20,259 nucleotides of DNA from a virus. Of this stretch, positions 1 through 9,800 are shown one piece after another. The DNA lies in IMG/VR virus record IMGVR_UViG_3300043015_002513, positions 1-20,259 of that record; one strand, 5' to 3'. How positions within the stretch are numbered: the first letter of the stretch is position 1; every line of letters begins with the position of its first letter. A model generated the notes under the pieces. It ran no database searches and was not told the DNA's origin. It saw only the letters and a list, made by a program, of their open reading frames with translations. Position numbers and translations under genes: made by a program.

Positions 1-1
1 G

Positions 2-367
2 GCAGAATATACTATATATAAAACAGCAACAGGCGATATAACAACTTGTGGATCAACGAATCTTACTATTAATGACATTATTTTAGAAAGTGATGAGTCA
101 ATTATAGAAGGGTTATATGAAGCAGAAAACTATAAAATAATTGGAGGTGAGGCTGTTGAGCAAAACATTTCAATATGGAACTCAATAAGACCAATAAGAA
201 ATACTATGTTGTCCGAATCAGATTGGACACAGTTTCCAGACAGCCCACTATCAGATTCTAAGAAAACAGAGTGGTCAACTTACAGACAACAACTAAGAGA
301 TCTACCATCAACTCAGTCAAGTGCAACAACTATAGACGATGTTGTATTCCCCACAGAGCCTTCTTAA
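2..367 (+). CDS. Phage tail assembly chaperone-like protein, C-terminal part (5' end outside window)
   Basis: An open frame enters from the left edge and ends at TAA 365-367; 121 codons are visible and no start is seen. The C-terminal third holds RNTMLSESDWTQFPD, then SPLSDSKKTEW and YRQQLRDLPS. This L-x-x-[ST]-D-W-T-Q-x-P-D ... W-x-x-Y-R-Q-x-L-R-D motif is typical of the small phage tail assembly chaperone family (Phage_tail_APC type), often found at the C-terminus of proteins next to tail-fibre genes. The part before it is not recognised. In a podovirus such a protein is usually linked to the tail or receptor-binding module. The family call rests on the motif; the exact role is inferred. 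The 44-base gap after it is very AT-rich and shows no convincing promoter or terminator. Confidence 0.7.
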   Translation, partial: AEYTIYKTATGDITTCGSTNLTINDIILESDESIIEGLYEAENYKIIGGEAVEQNISIWNSIRPIRNTMLSESDWTQFPDSPLSDSKKTEWSTYRQQLRDLPSTQSSATTIDDVVFPTEPS

Positions 368-411
368 TTAGTAATATAATGCTACATTATTATATAATTT
401 AATGGTATCTT

Positions 412-825
412 ATGGGTAAAATGCTATCACAAGTAGATGTTAGGACATATTGGGATTTCATAGAACCGGGATTGCGGGAAATAAAAAAAGAAGCAAAACC
501 CGAATGGAGACCAGAAGATATATACTCAGCATTAGCAAGTGGGATAGCAGAGCTTTATGTAGATATAGAGCAAGACCCATGTGAGAGCTTTATTATTCTA
601 CAAGTAAAGCCTAGTGTTTTTAAGCCAACACAATCATTATTAATTTGGGTGGCTTACGATAAAAGAGAAAACGCTAATGGCAAATACATGGAGTATATTG
701 AACATATGGCTGAACAAAGAGGTTGTAACAAAGTAGAGTTTTGGACACCTTGGAAGGGATTAGCAGATGTCTTGTCTCATATAGGGTATGAAACAAAACA
801 ATACATAGTGGAGAAAGAAATATAA
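412..825 (+). CDS. GNAT-like acetyltransferase-fold protein, T7 gp13-like position
   Basis: 137 residues. The second half reads like the C-terminal part of a GNAT fold: a hydrophobic strand (SLLIWVAY, about residues 75-82), a helix over EYIEHMAEQRGCNKVEFWTP (about 93-112), then a helix and GYETKQYIVEKEI at the end, matching the usual A-x-x-R-G-C ... G-[YF] pattern. Podoviruses often carry such a protein just before the internal-virion genes, and T7 gp13 belongs to this type, so a role in virion assembly rather than metabolic acetylation is likely. No clear acetyl-CoA loop (Q/R-x-x-G-x-G/A) is seen, so catalysis is doubtful. ATG 412 is chosen because an upstream ATG at 402 stops after five codons; ATG 421 is a possible alternative. 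The stop overlaps the next start by one base (TAATG). Confidence 0.6.
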   Translation: MGKMLSQVDVRTYWDFIEPGLREIKKEAKPEWRPEDIYSALASGIAELYVDIEQDPCESFIILQVKPSVFKPTQSLLIWVAYDKRENANGKYMEYIEHMAEQRGCNKVEFWTPWKGLADVLSHIGYETKQYIVEKEI

Positions 826-1400
826 TGTCAGGCGGCGGCGGATCAACAACAATAAAAGATACTAAATCACAGAAGGCTTTAGCCTCAATTGCTGCACAAA
901 GGTTTAACCTTTATCAACAATACTACGTTCCTTTAGAAAATCAGTATATGTCTGATGTTTTTGCCATGAAAAATGAATCTAGTTTTTCAAATGTTGAAAG
1001 CTTTGTTACCGCTTTGCAACAACCAGAATTTCAGGCTGCAAGAAGACAAATGCAACAAAGAGCATTCTCGGTTGGAGCTGACCCTACTAGTGGACAGTAC
1101 CAGGCGGCAGCATCACAAATGCAACAAGCACAAGCCCAAGGCATGGGAAGAGGAACCGCAGAGGGCTTATCAGGACAATTAGATAGATATTATCAAGGTA
1201 TGCAAAACATTATAGCAATGGGTCAGGGTCAGGCTGGTCAAGCTATGGCGGGTCTTGGTGATGTTGGACAGCTCGCACAACAAAGAGGAAAGGCAATTGC
1301 ACAAGAATCTTTGGGTGATTATACATCCGCACTAGGTGCGGCGGGAACCGCAGCAGGACTGGGTTTTGGTTATTATTCACAACAAAAAGGTAAGGGTTGA
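825..1400 (+). CDS. Probable internal virion (DNA ejection) protein, T7 gp14-like position
   Basis: 191 residues. It starts with a Ser-Gly-Gly-Gly-Gly stretch and continues as a mostly helical, Gln- and Ala-rich protein (AARRQMQQRAF, QAAASQMQQAQAQ, QGQAGQAMAGLG). It ends in a small hydrophobic Gly/Ala segment (ALGAAGTAAGLGFGYY) and a basic tail. Gln/Ala-rich helical proteins ending in a glycine-zipper-like segment are typical of podovirus internal head proteins that leave with the DNA and line or breach the envelope. No enzymatic motif is seen. Position between the GNAT-like gene and the coiled-coil internal protein supports the call. TAATG overlap with the previous gene and 1-base overlap with the next suggest translational coupling. 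Confidence 0.55.
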   Translation: MSGGGGSTTIKDTKSQKALASIAAQRFNLYQQYYVPLENQYMSDVFAMKNESSFSNVESFVTALQQPEFQAARRQMQQRAFSVGADPTSGQYQAAASQMQQAQAQGMGRGTAEGLSGQLDRYYQGMQNIIAMGQGQAGQAMAGLGDVGQLAQQRGKAIAQESLGDYTSALGAAGTAAGLGFGYYSQQKGKG

Positions 1401-1879
1401 TGATTAGTTTTGTTAATGGTTTATTCGGAGAGCAGAAAGGATATGACGATTCTTTTTATTCAGGAAATAATTTATATGTAAATCCATTTAGATCTGGAGA
1501 TCAGGCTGCTCAAGATACTTTAGCAGATTTATACGAAGCAGAGTTTCAAGATTACTTGCAAAGATTTTTTCCAGTTGAACAAGATCTTATTCAACAAATG
1601 ACAACAGGCTTTGAAGGGTTGCAACAAGAAGAAATAAGCAGAGCTCAAGAAGCGGTTGCTAGACAATATGCTAATGTTAGAGGGCAGGAAGGAAGAAGAC
1701 AAGCTGGATATGGTTTAAATTTAAGACCAGAAACACAATCAGATTTTCAAAGATCTGAAACCTCTGCATTAATAGCAGCAAGAAATTTTGCACGCATGAG
1801 AGCGGGAGAAAGAAGACAACAAATACTTTCTGGCGGTCTTGGAAGTGCTTTAACACAAAGGAGTGTAGTAAGTGGCTAG
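1400..1879 (+). CDS. Hypothetical internal virion-associated protein
   Basis: 159 residues from ATG 1400, which overlaps the last base of the previous TGA. A TTG three bases upstream is in frame, but ATG is preferred, with GGTAAGGG about 6 bases before it. The N-terminus is aromatic and polar; the rest (from about residue 40) is a long amphipathic helix region rich in Glu, Gln and Arg (FPVEQDLIQQMTTGFEGLQ, EEISRAQEAVARQYANVRGQ). I do not recognise a family. Size, helix content and position inside the ejection-protein block suggest a small structural component carried in the capsid. It overlaps the next gene by 8 bases. Confidence 0.5.
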   Translation: MISFVNGLFGEQKGYDDSFYSGNNLYVNPFRSGDQAAQDTLADLYEAEFQDYLQRFFPVEQDLIQQMTTGFEGLQQEEISRAQEAVARQYANVRGQEGRRQAGYGLNLRPETQSDFQRSETSALIAARNFARMRAGERRQQILSGGLGSALTQRSVVSG

Positions 1880-2282
1880 AGGATTAGGCGGATTAATAGG
1901 TGTTGGTAGAGTTCAAAAAGAACAAGCTCTTGCTGGTTTAACAAGGGCAGCTCAACTAGAGACACAACAGGAAACAATTGAAAGAGGATTAGAAGCTCAA
2001 AAAAAAGCAGCACAAATGAATGTTGTTGGAACTGCTGGAGGTATAGGAACCGCAGCACTTCTTACACAAGGAGCTACTACAACAGCACCGGTAGTTGCAG
2101 CAGAGGTAGCAGCAGCAGAGGCAGCAGCAGGTGCTGGAGCAGGTGCTGGAGCAGGAGCAGGTGCTGGAGCAGGTGCAGGTGCTGGAGCAGGAGCAGGTGC
2201 TGGAGCAGGTGCTGGAGCAGCATTACCCTGGGTAGCATTAATTATTGGTGGAGGATATCTTCTTAAGAAGTTATTTGATTAA
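1872..2282 (+). CDS. Gly-Ala repeat protein with C-terminal hydrophobic segment, probable ejection/membrane protein
   Basis: 136 residues from GTG 1872, overlapping the previous stop. Layout: a short Gly-rich N-terminus, a polar helix with many Gln and Glu (about residues 18-52), a hydrophobic Gly/Ala/Val segment (VVGTAGGIGTAALL, about 53-66), an Ala-rich stretch, then 15 perfect Gly-Ala dipeptides (residues 87-116). It ends with a hydrophobic stretch with Trp (ALPWVALIIGGGYLLKKLFD) that could span a membrane, basic end last. Alternating small residues resemble glycine zippers that pack helices in membranes. Together with its place among internal-virion genes this suggests membrane insertion during DNA ejection. 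A holin role is possible but there is no lysis gene nearby. The repeat length is probably variable between relatives. Confidence 0.5.
   Translation: MARGLGGLIGVGRVQKEQALAGLTRAAQLETQQETIERGLEAQKKAAQMNVVGTAGGIGTAALLTQGATTTAPVVAAEVAAAEAAAGAGAGAGAGAGAGAGAGAGAGAGAGAGAGAALPWVALIIGGGYLLKKLFD
2130..2219 (+). repeat. 90-bp Gly-Ala coding repeat built from a 12-mer
   Basis: Six copies of GGTGCTGGAGCA (unit A) plus three 6-base half units are arranged A A b A c A b A A, with b = GGAGCA and c = GGTGCA. The order of units reads the same from both ends. Every unit keeps the frame and encodes Gly-Ala, so copy-number changes would not shift the frame. The array is far more GC-rich than its surroundings. Confidence 0.9.
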
Positions 2283-2284
2283 AT

Positions 2285-3865
2285 ATGGCAAATGAATTTG
2301 GAAAAGGTTTCGGTGCTGGTCTTTCGTATTTTAATGCGTTTGCAGAGCTTGAGGAAAAAAAATTATTAAATGAGCAAAAACTAAAAACCGAAGAGCTAAG
2401 ACAACAGTCATATCAAGCCACTATAGAGGAGGCTGAGGCTACAAGAGATGTAAGAATAGAAGGCATACAAGCAGACACAGAATTTAAAACAAGCAGAGCA
2501 GAAAAAGAAAGTTTATTGCTTAAAGAATATAAAGACACAGCCGATCAAAGAAAAGAACAAGCCGAATTAATATTAGACCAAAACAGAAATAAATTAAAAG
2601 AAGGAGAGGCAAATTTAGAAATTGCATTAAATAATCTGGAGGACGACAACCAGAGAAGGGCAATGACCAATTTGATAAATTCATATCAAATGGCTGGTGA
2701 TGAGAGCATCCCACTAAACGTAAGAGCTCACAAGGTTGAGGAATCTTTGACTCAAGTTAGACCATTTATGGACTGGACAAAATTTACCAAAGATGAATAC
2801 TGGCAAAGTTGGGAAAAAATATCTAGCAAGTTAGAGCAGGGTGACTTTGAAAAAATAGCAACAGAAAATACAGAAGAACTATCAATCATATATAAAGATA
2901 GTTTAGAGGTCTTTAATGGAAAACAGTTTATAGCAAAAGATGGAAAGAAGGGAATAATAAAAGGTGCAAAACTTTCTGGTGATTTTAATGCTATAGAAAA
3001 CTCTGCAAACATGCTTGTTGGTGTAAATTATTCTGTCCTGTTTGACGGAGAGGACCAGGAGCAAAATGTTTTTAGTTATGCTCCAGACAAAACTGAATTT
3101 GCAAAAGTTATAAAAGAAGATCAAGAAGGAACAGATGCAAAAGTGGTTTCTGTTGCAGACATAGTTGACAAAATTTCTGCTGAAAAAGATTTTGCAATGC
3201 ATATGATTAATGATCGTCAGACCTTTGATGTTTTTATGAAAGCATCAAAAGGGTATTTAAATTTTCAAGGAAGCTCTGCGGAAAAAAAGGCAAAATCAGA
3301 TATTTATTTTGAACAAAAAGACAAGTCACTTGCAAGACTTGGGACTATATTTAAAACAGCGAACGCTGCTCAAGAAGAAAGCTTTGATGCTTCAGAAAGT
3401 GCTTTTCTTGAAAGCTTATATTCAAACCTTCCTGGAACCCTTGCAAGCAAACATATTGTAAAAACAACCGATGAATTTGGTGATGATCTATACGAATATA
3501 AAGAAGGATCAAGCTCAGGTTTAATACAAGAAGACTTTGTAGATACTTATGCAAATTCTGAAAAATTGACAGCAGAAATTGAAAATGTATATCAAAACTT
3601 TAAAACCTTTGACAACCTACTTCCAGGGCAAAAAGCTACCTATAACTTTGGCGGAATTATAAATATCTCTTTTGATAAATCTAAAAATTATGTTGATGTC
3701 ACTCTTGAAGAAACCCTTGGTGCAAAATATCAAGATTATAAGAAGGCAGCAGAAAGCTATTATGAAAGAGTTTACCCTGGTAAAAAACTTGAAGATTCTA
3801 CAGATATGGAATATATGGCGTTTATGTCAGATTATATTAATAAAATAGCATTACAAGGTAAATAG
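2285..3865 (+). CDS. Internal virion protein with N-terminal coiled coil (T7 gp15-like position)
   Basis: 526 residues from ATG 2285, two bases after the previous stop. Residues about 18-120 are strongly charged with many Glu, Lys and Gln in a heptad-like arrangement (a long coiled coil). Residues about 120-200 contain a helical region with Trp (FMDWTKFTKDEYWQSWEKI). The remainder is mixed, with no catalytic signature that I recognise. Size and place, directly before the giant terminal gene of the late cluster, fit the second internal-virion protein of podoviruses, which forms part of the trans-envelope conduit during DNA ejection. The function is inferred from position and architecture only. 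Confidence 0.5.
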   Translation: MANEFGKGFGAGLSYFNAFAELEEKKLLNEQKLKTEELRQQSYQATIEEAEATRDVRIEGIQADTEFKTSRAEKESLLLKEYKDTADQRKEQAELILDQNRNKLKEGEANLEIALNNLEDDNQRRAMTNLINSYQMAGDESIPLNVRAHKVEESLTQVRPFMDWTKFTKDEYWQSWEKISSKLEQGDFEKIATENTEELSIIYKDSLEVFNGKQFIAKDGKKGIIKGAKLSGDFNAIENSANMLVGVNYSVLFDGEDQEQNVFSYAPDKTEFAKVIKEDQEGTDAKVVSVADIVDKISAEKDFAMHMINDRQTFDVFMKASKGYLNFQGSSAEKKAKSDIYFEQKDKSLARLGTIFKTANAAQEESFDASESAFLESLYSNLPGTLASKHIVKTTDEFGDDLYEYKEGSSSGLIQEDFVDTYANSEKLTAEIENVYQNFKTFDNLLPGQKATYNFGGIINISFDKSKNYVDVTLEETLGAKYQDYKKAAESYYERVYPGKKLEDSTDMEYMAFMSDYINKIALQGK

Positions 3866-3868
3866 AGT

Positions 3869-6800
3869 GTGGCAAATCCTTTTGACTTTACAGATCCCTT
3901 AAGACTTTCAGCAGAAGAGTTAGAAAAAGAAGAGGAAGAATTTCCAGAACCTTCTTTGGGAGAGGGTGTAGAAGAAAACTACGGTCAGTTTGATTTTAAT
4001 GACCCATTAAAAGGTGAGCGTATAGACCCATATACAAACACAGGACCCAAGCCAGAAGACTTTGCAGACACACCAATTGGAAAAGTTGGAAATTTCTTTG
4101 GCGATGTTTTTATAAAACCTTTCGCAGGGGCAATGGCTGAGGCAGAAGAAAGATATCCGGACTCACCAATAGAAAATATACGCTATGGCTTAGATATAGT
4201 TAAAGCTACAGCATTTAAAGAAAACACACAAAAAATATTTTCTGCTTTCAAGCTTGGTTCAGCAGAACAAATGGACGACATCCTCAAAGGCAAAAAACCT
4301 ATTGGAATTTCTAGTCCATATGGAGCCTCTGGTTTTTCAGACCTTTATAATATGAAATTGCAGTTAAAAGCAAAAGAAGATTATAACAACGATGAGTCAT
4401 ATAGAAAAGAAGTTGATGACACTCTTGCTAAAGCACAAGAAGAGGGCTTGAAAGAATTTAAAAAAATTGACAAAGCCATAGCTAAAAAAAGAGCCGATAA
4501 TAATATAGGTCCATACGGAAGCTCTATCTCTAGCGGAGTAGAGAGCTTAGCAATAATAGGCACCGGAATGGCAGTAAATTATGCCAGTGGAGGTGCTGCT
4601 TTTCCAGCAGTTACTGGAGGAACGCTTACATATTTTGGATTAATGACTGGTGCGGCATCATATTCAGAAGCAAGACAGCAAGGTCTTCCTCACGAATCAG
4701 CTCTTGGCTACGCTAGTATAAACAGTTTACTTGAAGTTGGTACAGAGGCTGTTCCTGTAATGAGATTTTTATCTCCAGGATCAAGAGGCACTATAAAAGA
4801 TATTTTTAAAAGAGATCTTACAACTGTTGGAATTGATGTTAGCATGGAAAATGTTAACTCTGTTTTACAAGAACTTAACTCGGTTTGGTTTGATCTAGAT
4901 TCAGAGCTCAAGACTGCTTTTGATAATGCAAACAATCCTCTATATGAAGGAAGATCTGTAAGTGAGGTTTTGGTAGATATTGCTGGACACACAACTTTAG
5001 CATCTATAGTAGCCTCTGGGTCCATAGCAGCATTTAGAACTACAGGCGGTGTTGTTTATAGTGAGGATGTTAAGACATTTATAAGAAACCAGAAAGACAA
5101 TCCAGAACTAGAGTTATTTATTGAAGATTTTAATAATAACGTAAATAATCTACAACTTAATTACAATGCAATAGATAGTGCTTCTAGAACATTATTAGAC
5201 CCAAACACTGATGGAAAGGGCTGGACAGCAGATGAGATTATTGCATTAGAATATTTTAATCAGCCATTTATTGATTACAGAAAACCCCTGGTAGTTGGAG
5301 AAGAGGGTCGTGTTTCACAGCCAGATGATTATGCGGAAACCTTAGAGCTAAAATTTCCTCCAGTTAAAGAGCCTGGTTTTAATTTTGTAGATCCATTAAA
5401 TTCTGGAGTAGAGAAAAAAGTTGCAGGATCAAAAACATCTGAAATAGATTTAGATCTTTCTCCTATAATAACTGAAAGAGTCAATAATGCTACAAACATT
5501 CTTGAATTAGATTTACCCTCAAGCCCAACCCTAAATATAGATTTAATTAAAAATGACTCCTATGACGCAAAAGAAATAGATTTAACAAAAAGCCTAATAG
5601 TTGACAGCAGAACATTTGAAGAAAAGTTTTTACTAGAGCCCAATGGTGAAGAGAAATATTATAGATTTAGAGATCTTAATACAGAGGAGGCAACAAATGC
5701 ATCTAAAAGTATTATTGATTTAAGCAAGGCAGGAATGCCAATTGATATATTTTCTGATTTAGATTTTATAGGAGCACATGTAAGAGACAATAGATATAAA
5801 ACCTATGAGACATCTTATGGTGTTTATATGCCCACATTAAAGGGAATATCTTTTTCTCCTATATCTGGTATTGCTAACTTAAACTTTCAAAACAACCTGG
5901 GTTCTAAGTTAAATTTAAGATCAACAATGGCACACGAAATGGGACACCATATTGATTTTACTATAGGAAGAAACCCAAGCATTGATGCAAATATATTACA
6001 ACCAGTAACGTCTGAATCACCATTATTTGATTTACCAACATTTAAATATAATGAGGCAAATAACACCCTCGATATTGAAGATGGTACGGGTGGTCAGGTT
6101 ATGCAAGAGGCAATCAAAATTTTTAACGAAAGTGAAAAGGGTAAATATTATGATGGAAACCTATTAAGGTATCCTTTTAATGAAATGATTTCTTTAAATA
6201 ATAATATGACCCAGCCGATACAAAGAATGATTAAGGCAGAGGTCTTTGGTCAATTACACGAATTATATTATACTAATAGATCATTGCTTGAGGAGAAGGC
6301 TCCGACAGCATTAAAATTAATAGAGGACTTAAACGATGCAATATCAATTGACGGAACTACAAAGAAAGCTGAGAGAGTACAACTCGCTTTTCAATCACCC
6401 CGTGCCGAGCGAGGTGTTGAGGTTCGAGCCAGAGATAGAGATCTTGGACAAGATCAACCAGGCGATAGCATCCCAGAAACCAGTCGTAGAGTGGATGGAG
6501 AGGTCCAGCCTACAGACGGGGACCGTGTTCGACCTGAAGTACCAGATTTAAGACAAGTAGGAACAACCGGTCAGGTTGTGGGAGCTCCAGAGGGAATGGA
6601 CTCCAAACAAAAAGTAGGTGCTCTCAGAAGAAAAATGAGAGGGCTTGCAAAAGAAGGAGTGTCTCAAAGATTCTGGTATGAACAAAGCGGTCAAGCACTT
6701 TTAGATATAACAAACAACAACAAAGAAGATGCAGATAAGCTTGCACAGGTTATTGCCATAACTTCACCAGGAACACCGGTAGAGGCTAACTTTAATTATG

Positions 6801-9800
6801 CATTACAAGCATACTATCAATATGCCGCCGGAGAAACAGTAAAGACTGGAAGATTTCCTCAAGCAATGAGTGAAAAAATAGTTAATGTTTTTGAAGGCAA
6901 GGATTGGGGAGGAAGAAAAACTAACGAATTCTATAACAACATTATGAGAGTTATAGATCCAACTAGAACTCAAGGTGTTACGGTTGATGTCTGGATGGTT
7001 AGAGCTTTCGGTTTTGATACGGACGCACCAACAAACGCTCAATATTCTTTTGTAGAGAATGAAATACAAAAAATAAGTAATCAACTTGGATGGGAGCCGC
7101 AGCAGGTTCAAGCAGCAATATGGACATCTCAAAAAGCAAGACAAGAAAAAACTGATGTAAATGCAGCTGGTTTTAATTATGCCAACGCTCTAGAAAAATC
7201 ACTTGGTCAAATAAGCTGGGAGTCTATCCCTGGAGCAACATCTGCACATATGCAAGAGATGTTTAATGCTCCATATGAACAGCTTCAAGAATATCATGTT
7301 GCAATATCAAAAGCCTTACAAGACGAAAACGGAATAGACTTTATAGCCAACAGGTTGGGAATATTATCACCAGGAATTGTTGAGGCACCAGGATTTTCTG
7401 AGGGAAAAGTAAGCCCCGGATCTCAAACAGAAGTTGCTCTTACCAAAGTATATAAGGCTGACCCAAAAACAGAATTTGCAAAACTAGAGCCAGCAGCTGA
7501 AGATCTTGTAAAAGCCTACTCAGCAGCACTTGGAATCTTATTAAAACAAGACGGCGTTGGTTACCATAAACCCTTCTTTCAAAAGGGTATAGCAAAAACA
7601 AAATTAAATGGTATGGATATAGACATAGGCAGACCATTAACCGAAAATGAAACACGAATGCTTGCAGAAGCATTAGAAAAAGAATCTGGAATAAAAGATT
7701 ATAATCCTGTTGGTACAAGCAGGGGAGCAAGAGTAATTAATTTCTCATATCTTGATATACCAAACTTAAAATTTAAAAAGATTGTAAACAATGTATTAAA
7801 TGAGTTACAATTTGAAAATAACGAAGATGTTGTTCTTGGACAATTTGCGTCTAGTGAAGGATATCTTTCTAACGACTGGAGTAAAAACAAAAATGGCGAA
7901 AGTTACATTGAAAGTATTAGAGGAATCTCACCCGATCTTCAAGGAAGGGTTGAAAATATCATCAGGGAGCTCAAATCGAGAATTGATGAAGTCGATCAAA
8001 CCTTCTCAGAAAAGTATGGATGGACAAGAGATGAATCAATTAACTCAGAATACAAAGGACCAGCAGACCTAACACCACCAACCTTAGCTAAAAAGGTTTT
8101 ACCAGAAGAATCTCCAGACTTTAATATATACGAAACACTTACAGCAAACGATGCGTCTGTTATGTTTCAAGCATTCTCATTTTTTCAAGAACAAGCTGTA
8201 GATAAACTTGATAGACTTAAAGAGTTTGAGAAAAAGTTTTCAGAGTTTATAGACCCACAAGAAATGAAAAGACTTTCTGTAATAAGAAAGACAGATGTAT
8301 ATCATGGAAAAGTTAAATATGGTATGGATAATGCTGTAGAGGCTACAACAAAAATTAGTGAATTTTTAAATAACAAAAATATATCCAGGGAAGACTTTAA
8401 TATATTCCTTAAAAATCTACATGCACCAGAAAGAAATGCAAAGATCAATGAAAAATATAATGCTGAGCTTCCGGGACTAGAGGCAGAACTTTTAGCTGAA
8501 ACAGACAAGAAGAAAAGAACTGTTTTAAAAGGAAAGATCACAAAAAGAAAAAATGTTTTAGCAAAATATCAAGACAGTGGTTCCGGAATAAAGACAGACA
8601 AGGCAATTGAAACTTTAAATAAATTTGGAATTAAATTTAATGAAAAAACAGGGAAGGCAACAGCAAACAATCAAAAAGGAAAAGATCTTTTAGCTGCTTT
8701 CAAATTGTTAGAAGCGTATCAACAAGACACATTAAATATATATAGAGATCAGGATCTTGTAGACGAACAAACTTTAGAAGACTGGGATAGCTCATATAAA
8801 TACTATGTACCTTTAGTGGGTTTCTCGGTTGAAACTATTGAAGGCAGTTCTCCAAAAACAGGCGGAGGGGGTATAAGTGTTTTTGGAAGAGAGGTTATGG
8901 AAGCTAAGGGAAGAACATCAGAGTCTGGACCCCCACTTGAACAAGCAGTTATAAGAAGACAGTCTGCCGTGGTTCGCGGGGAGAAAAACTTTGTTGACAA
9001 GTCTCTTGCTGAATTGGTTAATAAATTCCCAGATAAAAAAATATGGCAAGTAAGGGGTGTAAAAAGAAATGAAAGACCTCACGCATGGGATGGAAGAGAA
9101 TCAAAGATAGGGTTCAAAGAAGGCGGCAAACAAAAGTTTATTGTTATCAGAGATGAAAGACTTGCCAAAGGATTAGACTCTTGGGGTAATAACAGCTTGC
9201 ATTGGAGCCTTGGTGTAATGAGGGGTTTAACAGGAACACTTTCAAGTTTATATACATCACTTGCTCCTGAGTTTATTGTTGGAAACTTCTTTAGAGATTA
9301 CCAAACAGGCTATTTTAATTTAATTAAAGAACAAGAAATAAAAGATGGAAGAGCTCAAGGATTGAATTTAACAAAGGCATTTAAACCAAATAATATTGCT
9401 AAAACAATGAGACAGCTTAAAGATGGCTATGTCACCAGAACTCTTAAAAATAAAGATCCAGAAACATATAAGTTGTTTGATGCTTTTAGAAAATTTGGCG
9501 GTCAAACTGGGTATGTAAACGCTAAAGATATAGATCAAATAGAAAAAGCAATGGAAGAGATGTCGCTTGCTCACTCCGGGAAAAAAAGAATTAGTGCCAA
9601 AAAGCTATATAACTCCACATTCCAGTTTGTCGAAAACATTAACAATGCTGTAGAAAACACTGCAAGATTTGCAGTATTTAAAGAATATATAAATGCAGCT
9701 GGAGGAGCTAATAAGGCATCTAAACAGGACTTTGATGATGCAGCAGTTCTTGCCAAAAACCTTACAATAAACTTTAACAGATCAGGAAAACTTGGACCAT

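Noticed and set aside
371-398. ATAATG-CTA-CATTAT hairpin and two TATAAT boxes before the GNAT-like gene
   Set aside because: AT-only stem with no T-run suited to a terminator, and no -35 at proper distance for either box.
2127-2222. CRISPR-like or satellite array
   Set aside because: The repeat is contiguous, in frame and encodes Gly-Ala, with no spacers.
6336-6551. 71-codon open frame inside the giant gene as a real gene
   Set aside because: No ribosome site before ATG 6336 and only the part from about 6366 has coding-like bias. Kept as a composition anomaly, not a gene.
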